Origin: Bacteroides zhangwenhongii
GTDB taxonomy: Bacteria; Bacteroidota; Bacteroidia; Bacteroidales; Bacteroidaceae
Direction: 5' to 3'
Assembly (NCBI RefSeq): GCF_009193325.2
Contig: NZ_CP059856.1
Location: 1,984,001 to 2,048,000 of the forward strand
DNA: 64,000 nt
The translations under genes and the position numbers were made by a program. This document shows positions 34,106 to 42,382 of the stretch, in pieces; the stretch's first letter is position 1; each line of letters opens with the position of its first letter. The notes beneath the pieces are model-generated. The model was given only the letters and a program-made list of their open reading frames with translations. It was not told where the DNA came from and ran no database searches.

Positions 34106-35148
34106 ATCAGTGTGATTCCTAATTGGTTAATACCCCAATAATTTTTTGTCTTACAATCTTTGCGTACACGAACCTTATTGATAAGCGTGTATTCGTCATA
34201 ATCGGCGTAAGTATAACCTACTCCGGCATGAAAGTCGAGCGAAAGATTACTGTTCAGGTCTAGCTGATACCCGCCTGTAAATCCCCCACCCAGATAGTCA
34301 CCCTGACGACCGGTATTACCAAGTTTGTAGTGAAACTCGCCCGTATGATACATCGCCCCGAGAAAGCCACGACTTTTCCCGCCCAGATAGTAACGTATTT
34401 CAGGAGAAACCTTCCAAAGAGCGTAGCGACGGTTTTTATCATCCCAACTCCATGAAGTCCAACTGCCGTTGACTAAAACACCCAAGTGGCGGTTTACACG
34501 CCATTCTACACCTAGGTCGGGAGTCAGCGTAGCCCAACGAAGCAGGTTAGCGCGCAAAGCAAGGCGATAAGACGGATGTGTTTCAGATGAAGCCAGAAGT
34601 TTCTCCGAAGAAACGCCGACAGATGTTGTTTCCGGACAAGTCCCCTGTTCAGAATTTTCCGAAATATCCTCCATTTCCTTTTCCTTTATTACAGGTATTA
34701 CAGAGTCCTCTTTTACATTTGCTGCCGCCTCATCTTTGGGTAGACGAAGACGAACGATGACCACATGGCGCAAATCCCCATAAGTTTCAGCATGGTTACG
34801 AGTGATGAAGCAGTTTTCGTTGATTCCTTTGCACAGGATAAGTTCCGATTTCACACGATTACTGCGAATTTTAGCTAGTTTCAGATTCTCTGCAACCGTA
34901 GGTTCCGAAGCACAATAACCATCTACCAGCAAAGGAGCTTCACCACTCAAAATAGCGGCTTTGTGGTTTTCTACAAGAGATAACAGATGATCCAATTGCG
35001 TGCCGTTCCCTTTCCAAGGAATATAAAACATATCCTTATGAGAAACAAAACGAAAGACATAAAGAGTGTCGGGTGTCTGTGCCATAGAAACGGCAGGTAG
35101 CAAGAGCGGCAGGAACAAAAGCAGAAGATAAAATTTGTGTATCTGCAT
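34087..35148 (-). CDS. DUF3575 outer membrane protein with OmpA-like N-terminal segment
   Basis: A 353-residue exported protein (signal MQIHKFYLLLLFLPLLLPAVSMA). Residues 25-130 contain an OmpA-like segment (LLVDGYCASEPTVAENLKLAKIRSNRVKSELI, read as a fold). The C-terminal part is a DUF3575 beta-barrel with LRANLLRWATLTPDLGVEWR and closing LIWKLLK. This family commonly begins fimbrial operons of Bacteroides. It is the first gene, 41 bp from the left site of an invertible promoter segment. Confidence 0.85.
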   Translation of the reverse strand: MQIHKFYLLLLFLPLLLPAVSMAQTPDTLYVFRFVSHKDMFYIPWKGNGTQLDHLLSLVENHKAAILSGEAPLLVDGYCASEPTVAENLKLAKIRSNRVKSELILCKGINENCFITRNHAETYGDLRHVVIVRLRLPKDEAAANVKEDSVIPVIKEKEMEDISENSEQGTCPETTSVGVSSEKLLASSETHPSYRLALRANLLRWATLTPDLGVEWRVNRHLGVLVNGSWTSWSWDDKNRRYALWKVSPEIRYYLGGKSRGFLGAMYHTGEFHYKLGNTGRQGDYLGGGFTGGYQLDLNSNLSLDFHAGVGYTYADYDEYTLINKVRVRKDCKTKNYWGINQLGITLIWKLLK

Positions 35149-35189
35149 TGTCGTTGAGTTTTTAATGAATATTCAGTCCTTTTCATTTT

Positions 35190-35495
35190 CCGTTACTTTG
35201 TAGGTAACGGAAAAAAACTTATTCAGCGTTCTTACAAAGACATTCTATTAAAAAGCACTTCAATAAATAATAAAAGTCTAGTACCTCCGCTTAATTAGAA
35301 TTATGGTAGAGGGAAAAGTGTTTTGCATATTTTAGCAATCTGATGGCTATAAATGTAAAAAATAGGGTGTTTTATGCGTATAACCTCCTATTTAGTATGC
35401 TTTATTAGAAAATAAACCCATTTTTATTTGCATATTTTAATTAATACCAATACTTTTGTTGCGCATCTCACTTTCCGTTACCTACAAAGTAACGG
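35190..35495. promoter_or_regulatory. Invertible promoter segment with 24-bp inverted repeats
   Basis: Sites 35190-35213 and 35472-35495 are perfect inverted copies. Each is itself a recombination-site-like dyad: TCCGTTAC, 7-bp spacer TTTGTAG, GTAACGG. The spacer is asymmetric and inverted between the copies, as required for inversion. Inside, TTTG (35427-35430), 20 bp, TACTTTTG (35451-35458) forms a strong promoter directed to the right, away from the fimbrial operon. Flipping would place it about 45-50 bp from the DUF3575 start codon, pointing into the operon. Confidence 0.85.
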
Positions 35496-35537
35496 GTGCA
35501 TAATCAACTCATAAACAAACAAATACAAATCCAATCA

Positions 35538-36551
35538 TTATCTTATCCCGTTCCTAAGACCGTCTTTTACGCAAGCAATTACCATTCTATTTGCCTTGTC
35601 CAATTCTTCCGTTTCAAAAGGTTTAAGATAAGTTTCCGTCACTTTTATGGAAGAATGTCCTAAGGCATTGCTAATGATACCAATCGGGCACTTTTTGCGA
35701 TAGGCAAGAGTAGCCCAAGTATGCCGGGGCGTATAAGAGGACAGTTTGCACTTTACCCCAATAACGTAAGCCAAGTGATCCAGTCGCCGGTTGAAATCGC
35801 GAAGAACACACAGGTATCGGTCATATTCCTCACGACTACCGATACCACCCGCTTTTCCTCCATCCAAAATAGAAAGAAGATAAGGAGAAGCAGGATTAGT
35901 ATCAGAACAGGTTCGAATCAGAGACTCCGCCTCTTTCGGTACAGTCACCGTTAGACGACGCCCCGTCTTTTGACGGCAATAACTGACTACCCCGTCTTTA
36001 TAATCACATTTGCGCAAACGGGCAAGGTCGGCAAAAGGTATTCCACGAAGCAGAAACAGCAAGGAGAACCAGCAACGGGCTTCTTGCAAATTATCTTGTA
36101 CCAACGAAGACGAAACAGAAGTGCCAACCGCCACGCTACCTAAGTCCGGCAACGGGAAAGATAAAATCTTCGCCATATCGGCGGGTGAAAGCGCACGTTT
36201 CACGTCGGCACAAGTACCTGTATAGACACTGTCAAAAAGACCGGCCGTATAATCTACTTCACCGTCTTTCAAAAGCCGATGATATACCGCACGCAGCATC
36301 CGCATATAGGTGGAGATAGTGTTCATCTTCAACAACTTGCCTCTCAGATACTCCTCAAATTCCCGCAAGACGCTTACGGTAAATACGTTACGTACTGCCA
36401 TTAAGATTTTTCTCCCTTTACGCTTATTCCAATAAGCGGTAAAAGTGTGGAGAGTACTACGGTAGACATGAGCGGAGCCAAAACGATGTTCATCTTCCAG
36501 AGTCTGCACCAAAGAGAGCATAAATTCAGTCAAATTTTTCTTTTCTTTCAT
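35538..36551 (-). CDS. Tyrosine-type site-specific recombinase (probable DNA invertase)
   Basis: A 337-residue recombinase with an N-terminal SAM-like core-binding domain (HVYRSTLHTFTAYW, LREFEEYLRGKLL). The catalytic domain contains Arg in LFLLRGIPFADLARLR, the H-x-x-R motif as YTPRHTWATLAY, a later LGHSSIKVTETYL with the third His, and the nucleophile Tyr in ETYLKPF. It is 40 bp from the right inverted repeat. I infer it inverts the promoter segment between itself and the fimbrial operon, as related Bacteroides invertases do. Confidence 0.92.
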   Translation of the reverse strand: MKEKKNLTEFMLSLVQTLEDEHRFGSAHVYRSTLHTFTAYWNKRKGRKILMAVRNVFTVSVLREFEEYLRGKLLKMNTISTYMRMLRAVYHRLLKDGEVDYTAGLFDSVYTGTCADVKRALSPADMAKILSFPLPDLGSVAVGTSVSSSLVQDNLQEARCWFSLLFLLRGIPFADLARLRKCDYKDGVVSYCRQKTGRRLTVTVPKEAESLIRTCSDTNPASPYLLSILDGGKAGGIGSREEYDRYLCVLRDFNRRLDHLAYVIGVKCKLSSYTPRHTWATLAYRKKCPIGIISNALGHSSIKVTETYLKPFETEELDKANRMVIACVKDGLRNGIR

Positions 36552-36581
36552 TACGGAGATAATTATAATTAATTATTAATA

Positions 36582-37063
36582 GCCTTCACCTTTTTGCTGT
36601 AACTCGTTATTCATAGGCATTAGCGGGTGAAGGGCGGTATCTTCACCTGCAACACACCTCCGGTTCATTAGCAGCAAACTTCCTTTTTTATAGACACTAA
36701 ACTTCTTTTCTATTATAGATAAACTTCTCTTCTTACGAATATAAAATTCTTTTTCACTAATCACAATCTATAAACGCAAGTTGCGTTTATAAAAACAAAG
36801 CTTGCATTTATAAAAACAAAGGCTTCGTTTTTATAATCAAAGCCTTCGTTTATAGTTTATCTATAACCAAAAAGAAATTAGTTCTTATAGAAAGGAAGTT
36901 TAGATCCTATAGAAAAGAAGTTCATCTACAATATCCGGTCGCCATCAGACCAATTATCGGTATACATAGATAGCTTAAAAAGAGGAAAGCGGGTGAAATA
37001 TATGCCCTTCACCCGCTAACGCCTATGAATAGGGTATTATAGCGAAAAGGTGAAGGGCGGTAT
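36582..37063. repeat. MITE-like element with large imperfect inverted repeats
   Basis: The right end 37004-37031 matches the complement of 36608-36635 at 27 of 28 bases, and 37041-37056 matches the complement of 36583-36598 at 15 of 16. Each end also contains its own CCTTCACC/GGTGAAGG hairpin. Inside are more symmetric blocks, including TATAAACGCAA/TTGCGTTTATA around 36769-36793 and AACTTCTTTTCTAT with a matching block near 36915. No transposase is present. It fills most of the gap between recombinase and TonB receptor genes. Confidence 0.55.
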
Positions 37064-37129
37064 AAAAAGACCAAATCTGTCGGAAGAGAAGCTATCGGGT
37101 AGCGTTGTATAACTTACCGAACAGCCGAA

Positions 37130-39451
37130 TTAATAACTGATTTTCACTCCGGCAAAGAAGCTTCTCGGCAAGGACGGACCGTAGATATATCCGGAATCGC
37201 GGTCGGCTCCTTTATCAAAGTCATTCTGATAGGCATTGAAAATATTCTGCACTCCGGCGTTCACTTGCAAATTCACTGACTTGTAGAGTTTAAAGTCGTA
37301 TGCAGCCTTCAGGCTTATGTCAAAGAAGTCCTTCGTATTCACCGTTATCGGATTTTCAAGGAATCCCGGAACTGGTTCGTGAGGAACCAGCATCGAACCG
37401 GTATATGTACCGGAAAGAGCGATAGACAATGGTTTTACCGGAGTATAGGTTGCTGTAAAATAACCGTAAGTATTCGGCGTACGCATCATTTTCTTCACAG
37501 CCGGAGCGTCCGGATTCCACACGTGCGGTTCGTTGTAATGACTCTGCTGCAAAGTGACTCCCGCCTGAACCTGGAATTTAGTCAGATATGCCATCTTTCC
37601 TTCCAATGTCAGTCCCATCACGCGGGCTCCCGGTGCATTGTATCGTGTACGTGTCAGGATTCCATTCACGACCTCTCCGTCGGTAAGGGCAAATACATCT
37701 GATAACTTTGTATAAAATCCTTCTACCAGGAAGTTAACTTGAAACGCACCAAAACGATGATAAATATCTGCCGAGGCACTCAAGCTCTGTGACCTTTCTT
37801 CTTTCAAATTATCAGCCAGCTCGACCATCGCTACATTACCGCCTACATTCTCCACATGCAAGTCTTCATCGAAAGCCTGTGGGGCACGGAAACCGGATGA
37901 GTAACTGAAACGAAGATTGATGTTTTCCGTCGGATTATAACGCAGATTGGCACGCGGACTGAATATCACATGGTCAATCAGGTTATGTTTAGCCAAACGA
38001 CCGCCAATCAGAAATCCCCAATGTTCATTCTTCCATTCATTCTGGAGGAAGGCGCTACCGATATTCACTTTCTGGTCTACCGTACGATTATATCCCCACA
38101 TATTATCTTCCAATTTGTCCTGATTGAACTCTATTCCGGCAGTCAGGTCGGACGGCATGAAGATACATTTTCCGAAACTATAGACATATTGCGATCCTGC
38201 CATCCAGTTCAAGTCGGTGGTGTTTCCGTAAGCATTCAAGTCTTGACCGCCACCATAATAGCTGTCACGATTGATATGCTGCGCTGATGCAAACACATTG
38301 AAACGATGTTTCTCGTTAGGAGAGAAATAATCAAATTTCAGTCCTCCGCCATTGATAGAGTGCTCGGTCTGCTCCGCCACATTCGCTTCGTGAGGCGGAC
38401 GGTTCAACAGGTCTCCTCCCCTACGGAACTCTTCCATGTGGTGATATTCAAAAGTCAGTTTCGAATAAGTCGTTGTTTTCAAAAATGAACGGAACCCGAC
38501 TGTCTGCCCGTGCAACTTGGGTATTTCGGAATATCCGTCACCATCATGGTCATACGCAGAACGATGGCGGTTCTGCCCGAAGATATACAAACCGGCACGC
38601 TGATCGTCCGTCACAAGTGACGCATTCAATGCTGTACTGTTATCGAAAGCATCGCCATCACCAATTCCTGTTATGGTATGCGACAACATACCGGAATTGC
38701 GTATCGGTTCTTTGGTAATGATATTGATTGTTCCGGCAATAGCAGACGAACCGAACAAAGCAGATCCGCCTCCACGCATCACTTCCACACGTTCGATCAT
38801 GCTGGCAGGAATCTGCTCGATGCCATACACACCGGACAGTGCACTAAAGATGGGACGGGAATCGAGCAGGATTTGCGTATAAGGACCATCCAGTCCATTG
38901 ATACGTACTTGCTGGAAGCCGCAATTCTGACAATTAGACTCTACACGGACACCCGGCTGAAAACTCAATCCTTGCGCCAAAGTCGTGGAATTGGTATTCT
39001 CAAAGATTTTCAGATCCACCACATTCACCAGCGTCGGAGCCAGGCGACGGGTAGTCTCATTACGATTGGCAGATACTACTACACCATCCAAAGCAACCGC
39101 ATCTTCTTCTATCTCGAAATCTTCTTCCAATGTGCGCCCTTTCTTCAGCGTCACATTCCGTCTGACGGTTTTATACCCCACCGAACTAACTTCGAGCACA
39201 AAATTGCCTTCGGGAAGATTTTTCAAGAAATAATGCCCGGTAGCATCGGTTACCGTTCCGATAGTAGTACCTTTCAAGGCGACTGTTATATAGGGTAAGT
39301 GTTCCTTAGTGTTTTTATCAAGAATATGGCCAATGATATTGGCGTCCGATTTACGTAATTCAGGATGATTAGGATATTCATGAGCTTGTCCTTCAAGGGC
39401 AGGCAACAATGCGCAGCACAGGCAGACAAGCGAAAAGATGTATTTCTTCAT
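37130..39451 (-). CDS. TonB-dependent receptor, metal-type candidate
   Basis: A 773-residue outer membrane receptor. The signal peptide is followed by a carboxypeptidase-regulatory-like domain (IIGHILDKNTKEHLPYITVAL) and a plug with NCQNCGFQQVRINGLDG, GVYGIEQIPASMIERVEVMRGGGSALFGSSAIAGTINI. The barrel ends in FFAGVKISY. The CxxC in the plug is unusual and could touch a metal. It lies 84 bp after a His-rich membrane protein gene. Together these suggest uptake of a transition metal or metal complex. No SusD partner is present, which argues against glycan import. Confidence 0.88.
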   Translation of the reverse strand: MKKYIFSLVCLCCALLPALEGQAHEYPNHPELRKSDANIIGHILDKNTKEHLPYITVALKGTTIGTVTDATGHYFLKNLPEGNFVLEVSSVGYKTVRRNVTLKKGRTLEEDFEIEEDAVALDGVVVSANRNETTRRLAPTLVNVVDLKIFENTNSTTLAQGLSFQPGVRVESNCQNCGFQQVRINGLDGPYTQILLDSRPIFSALSGVYGIEQIPASMIERVEVMRGGGSALFGSSAIAGTINIITKEPIRNSGMLSHTITGIGDGDAFDNSTALNASLVTDDQRAGLYIFGQNRHRSAYDHDGDGYSEIPKLHGQTVGFRSFLKTTTYSKLTFEYHHMEEFRRGGDLLNRPPHEANVAEQTEHSINGGGLKFDYFSPNEKHRFNVFASAQHINRDSYYGGGQDLNAYGNTTDLNWMAGSQYVYSFGKCIFMPSDLTAGIEFNQDKLEDNMWGYNRTVDQKVNIGSAFLQNEWKNEHWGFLIGGRLAKHNLIDHVIFSPRANLRYNPTENINLRFSYSSGFRAPQAFDEDLHVENVGGNVAMVELADNLKEERSQSLSASADIYHRFGAFQVNFLVEGFYTKLSDVFALTDGEVVNGILTRTRYNAPGARVMGLTLEGKMAYLTKFQVQAGVTLQQSHYNEPHVWNPDAPAVKKMMRTPNTYGYFTATYTPVKPLSIALSGTYTGSMLVPHEPVPGFLENPITVNTKDFFDISLKAAYDFKLYKSVNLQVNAGVQNIFNAYQNDFDKGADRDSGYIYGPSLPRSFFAGVKISY

Positions 39452-39483
39452 TTTCCGTTTGTTATTTGTTTTCGTTTAATACT

Positions 39484-39497
39484 TGTATGTACATACA
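39484..39497. promoter_or_regulatory. 14-bp perfect palindrome between His-rich protein and TonB receptor genes
   Basis: TGTATGTACATACA is a perfect palindrome in the 84-bp gap. It could be a regulator site for the receptor gene, or a small RNA hairpin. No -7 box was identified between it and the receptor start. Confidence 0.35.
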
Positions 39498-39535
39498 GAT
39501 AATTCCCTGCCTCAAACGAGACATGGTATCATCAT

Positions 39536-39892
39536 TTAAATGGCGAAAAGACAAATAGCAGGCGGAGCACGCAGTGCTGTCACTCCATGATAAGGAGCAT
39601 GAAAATGTGTATGCGGCAAGCGTCCGAGCAGCAAACACAATAGAAAAGAAACGAAAAGGGGAAGAGCAAAAACAACAGTCGCACTATCCGCTATCAGATG
39701 AGACAGGATATGGATGTGCAACAATTCGACTGTTGAATGTTGATGCGCCGTCCCTTGCTTAAACGGGTGCGAATGGACAATTGTCACGCCATTAACCACA
39801 TGAATGTGGGTAAAGAATGTAATACTTGCCAAATACGATATAAAAAGTATCGGCAAGAAATAGCGTGTTATATTTAAAACCAATCGTTTCAC
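39536..39892 (-). CDS. His-rich small membrane protein
   Basis: A 118-residue protein with two membrane segments (about 10-30 and 65-90). The loop between them holds HIHVVNGVTIVHSHPF and HQHSTVELLHIHILSH, with about ten His, and another HTHFHAPYH follows the second segment. Such loops often bind Zn, Cu or Ni. It is in the same direction as the TonB receptor gene and probably shares its transcript. No family name is assigned. A metal chaperone or sensor role is inferred. Confidence 0.6.
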   Translation of the reverse strand: MKRLVLNITRYFLPILFISYLASITFFTHIHVVNGVTIVHSHPFKQGTAHQHSTVELLHIHILSHLIADSATVVFALPLFVSFLLCLLLGRLPHTHFHAPYHGVTALRAPPAICLFAI

Positions 39893-39913
39893 CTCATTTT
39901 CACTTTAGGACGG

Positions 39914-39921
39914 CAAAGATA
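39914..39921 (-). promoter_or_regulatory. -7 element for the His-rich/TonB receptor operon
   Basis: TATCTTTG on the minus strand, followed by GCCGTCC, 22 bp upstream of the start codon. A TTG about 17 bp further upstream may act as -33. It lacks the TTAGGTATT box. Confidence 0.5.
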
Positions 39922-39962
39922 CAAACTATTTATTTCACAATCAATGATTAGACAAAATACTG

Positions 39963-41561
39963 TTAATATACCACCGAAGCTATGATTTGTATAAACAGAA
40001 TCAAAAATACCATAGCAATCGGATAAACAGTCGCGTAAGCTACGCTAGGTATGTTGCTGTCCACCATTGAATCGGCAGCAGCAAGTCCCGGAGTACTCGT
40101 CATGCCTCCCGTTATCGTTCCCAGCAAATCGAGCAGACTGATTTTAAATACCAGACGTCCGACAATGGCGGCAACAAGCATCGGCACCAATGTGATGGCT
40201 GCACCTACGCCAAACATCAGCAATCCGCTTTCCTGGAAAGTGGCTACCAAATTCTTACCGGCAGAAGTTCCTACTTCGGCAAGAAAAAGAAGCAGACCTA
40301 ACTGGCGCAGCAATTGATTGGCTGGTCCGGACATAGACCAGATGATGGGGCCCGTCTTACCAATCGCACTCAACACAAGGGCTACCATCAACACTCCACC
40401 GGTCAGTCCCGGAGAGAATGACAGACTGTCAGAGAAAGATATATTTATTTTGCCGAACAGCACTCCCAGTACAATACCCATCGCAATGGGGAAGAAATCC
40501 GTATCAGACAGTTTCTTCGCATTGTTACCCAGCAGACGGGCTACTCCTTTAAGTCCTTCTTTTTCACCGACAACCATCAATTTATCGCCAAACTTCAAAG
40601 CGAGATCGGGAGATGGAGACAAATCAATACCGCTTCGACGGACACGGGTCACTGTACATCCAAAATTTTTCTGTAAGTTCAAATCACCCAACTGCTTATT
40701 TATCATGTCCTTTTTGGTCAATAGTAAAGATTCTATTTCCTGCGTTTTATCCAAAGGCAACTCACCTTCTTCACGCTTGCCAATCAACACGGCAAGCTGG
40801 TCCAACGACTCTTCGCTACCTACGGCTTGTATATAATCTCCTTCACGCAGCACCGTATGGGCCGTAGGGATGGATATTTCATCATCATGTTTCAGACGTG
40901 AAATGACAGCGCCCGTCATGGCACGCGCATTTATCTGCATCAGAGTACGATTGAACACATGAGAATTGGTAACCCGATAAATGCAAGTAATCAGCTCCGG
41001 AAATTGTCCACGACGTTCTATCTCCAAGCGGCGGGCTTCTTTATCCAAATCTACCCGCATAATCTTAGGCAGCAGTTTGACAAACAGAATCACGCCGATC
41101 ACTCCAAACGGATATGCGATACCGTAAGCGATGGACGCCAAAGGAGAATGGGTACTGTCAATAGCAACCGCCAGACCCGGAGTACTGGTCAGCGCACCGG
41201 CAATCAGACCGACAACGCTCGGTGTATCAATATCGAATGCGTACTTCAACCCGACTGCAGTCAAGCAGGCAGAACAAATAATAAGCATAGTAATAAGAAT
41301 GAGCGTCTTTCCTTTACTACGGAAAGAATCGAAGAATCCGGGCCCCGCTTGAATACCGATGGTGAATATGAAGAGCACCAAACCAAAGTTTCCTAATTCT
41401 TTAGGAATAATAACACCATAATGCCCGAAAAGAAGGGCAATGAAAATAACTGCCGACACATCAAGAGATAATCCTCTGATCTTTATTCTTCCCAGCATAA
41501 ACCCCAACGCGACTATCAGGAAAAGGGAGAAATAAGAGGAATGCAATAAGTCAGTAAACAT
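39963..41561 (-). CDS. AspT/YidE-family transporter with two TrkA_C domains
   Basis: A 532-residue inner membrane protein of the aspartate:alanine-exchanger-like family. Two membrane halves carry duplicated LTSTPGLAVAIDSTHS and MTSTPGLAAADSMVDS signatures. Between them are two TrkA_C (RCK_C) domains (TVLREGDYIQAVGSEESL, LKFGDKLMVVGEKEGL). The protein probably exchanges or exports an amino acid or other carboxylate, with ligand control through the TrkA_C domains. The substrate is not determined by the sequence. It is divergent from hmuY, 218 bp away. Confidence 0.88.
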   Translation of the reverse strand: MFTDLLHSSYFSLFLIVALGFMLGRIKIRGLSLDVSAVIFIALLFGHYGVIIPKELGNFGLVLFIFTIGIQAGPGFFDSFRSKGKTLILITMLIICSACLTAVGLKYAFDIDTPSVVGLIAGALTSTPGLAVAIDSTHSPLASIAYGIAYPFGVIGVILFVKLLPKIMRVDLDKEARRLEIERRGQFPELITCIYRVTNSHVFNRTLMQINARAMTGAVISRLKHDDEISIPTAHTVLREGDYIQAVGSEESLDQLAVLIGKREEGELPLDKTQEIESLLLTKKDMINKQLGDLNLQKNFGCTVTRVRRSGIDLSPSPDLALKFGDKLMVVGEKEGLKGVARLLGNNAKKLSDTDFFPIAMGIVLGVLFGKINISFSDSLSFSPGLTGGVLMVALVLSAIGKTGPIIWSMSGPANQLLRQLGLLLFLAEVGTSAGKNLVATFQESGLLMFGVGAAITLVPMLVAAIVGRLVFKISLLDLLGTITGGMTSTPGLAAADSMVDSNIPSVAYATVYPIAMVFLILFIQIIASVVY

Positions 41562-41658
41562 AAAAATAAAGGTTAGTTAGTTAAGGGCGCGAAGGTACGG
41601 ATTTTATTTAAGCCATACAATATTCCTTCTCAGAAGAAGCGACTTCCTCACTTTTAAT

Positions 41659-41735
41659 ACCTACATATAACTAAAGCTTGGTTATTTTTCATTTCTTTTA
41701 GGTATTTTCCATCCTTATAGTTCCCTGTAACTTTG
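41659..41735 (+). promoter_or_regulatory. hmu promoter with TTAGGTATT box
   Basis: ACCTACATATA (41659-41669), then TTAGGTATT (41698-41706), 21 bp, then TAACTTTG (41728-41735). The arrangement nearly copies that of the iron/cytochrome cluster at 11507-11584, including the spacing from box to -7 element. Confidence 0.7.
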
Positions 41736-41779
41736 CAACCGAAAATTAAACAATCATTATCTATCAAAATTAACAGAGT

Positions 41780-42376
41780 ATGAAAATCTTGAACTTTTGG
41801 ACGGTTGCCTTTATGGCACTGTCACTCTCAACAACATTGACGTCTTGCAGCGATGACGACGAAAAGAAAGAAGAAACAGAGATGAAAACATTGACCGTTG
41901 ACGCTACTGCTTATAATCAATGGGTATATGTAAATCTTAAAGACGGCAAAACCCAAACCGTAACTATGGAAGGAAGTGATGACGAATCTGCAGTTACCAT
42001 TGACTGGCAGATTGCCATACATCGCTATACGGAAGTAAAAACCAATGGAGGCTCTGTTGTAAAAACAGATATGACGGATATGAGCAAGTTGACTACAATT
42101 CCGACAGGCGGATATGTCGCAGATGAAAGTGAACAGAACATACTCGTCAAATTCGCTATGCCGCCAACAGCTGATTGCTACGTGAAAAGCCACTGTAATA
42201 CTGCAATGGTATGGACCGAAGGTTCGGCTATGGCCGGAACATTGGCAACAACCAACAATGTGTTCGTTCTAAAATGTAAAGACGGGACATATGCAAAACT
42301 CCAGTTCACCGATTTTGCAAATGCGGACAATGTAAAAGGGCACGTCACGTTTAATTACGAGTATCCTGTTAAATAA
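41780..42376 (+). CDS. hmuY: HmuY-family haem-binding lipoprotein
   Basis: A 198-residue lipoprotein (lipobox LTSC). NQWVYVNLKDGKTQTV and DWQIAIHRY match the HmuY beta-sandwich family, which captures haem at the surface and passes it to the TonB receptor. Candidate axial ligands are His in AIHRYTE and SHCNTAM, or nearby Met residues; Bacteroides relatives often use Met, so this is not settled. It starts the hmuYRSTUV operon, and the hmuR start is only 6 bp past its stop codon. Confidence 0.88.
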   Translation: MKILNFWTVAFMALSLSTTLTSCSDDDEKKEETEMKTLTVDATAYNQWVYVNLKDGKTQTVTMEGSDDESAVTIDWQIAIHRYTEVKTNGGSVVKTDMTDMSKLTTIPTGGYVADESEQNILVKFAMPPTADCYVKSHCNTAMVWTEGSAMAGTLATTNNVFVLKCKDGTYAKLQFTDFANADNVKGHVTFNYEYPVK

Positions 42377-42382
42377 CCAATC

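Noticed and set aside
36576..36764. 62-residue minus-strand ORF
   Set aside because: It lies entirely within the inverted-repeat element, is composed of repeat sequence and has no recognisable domain.
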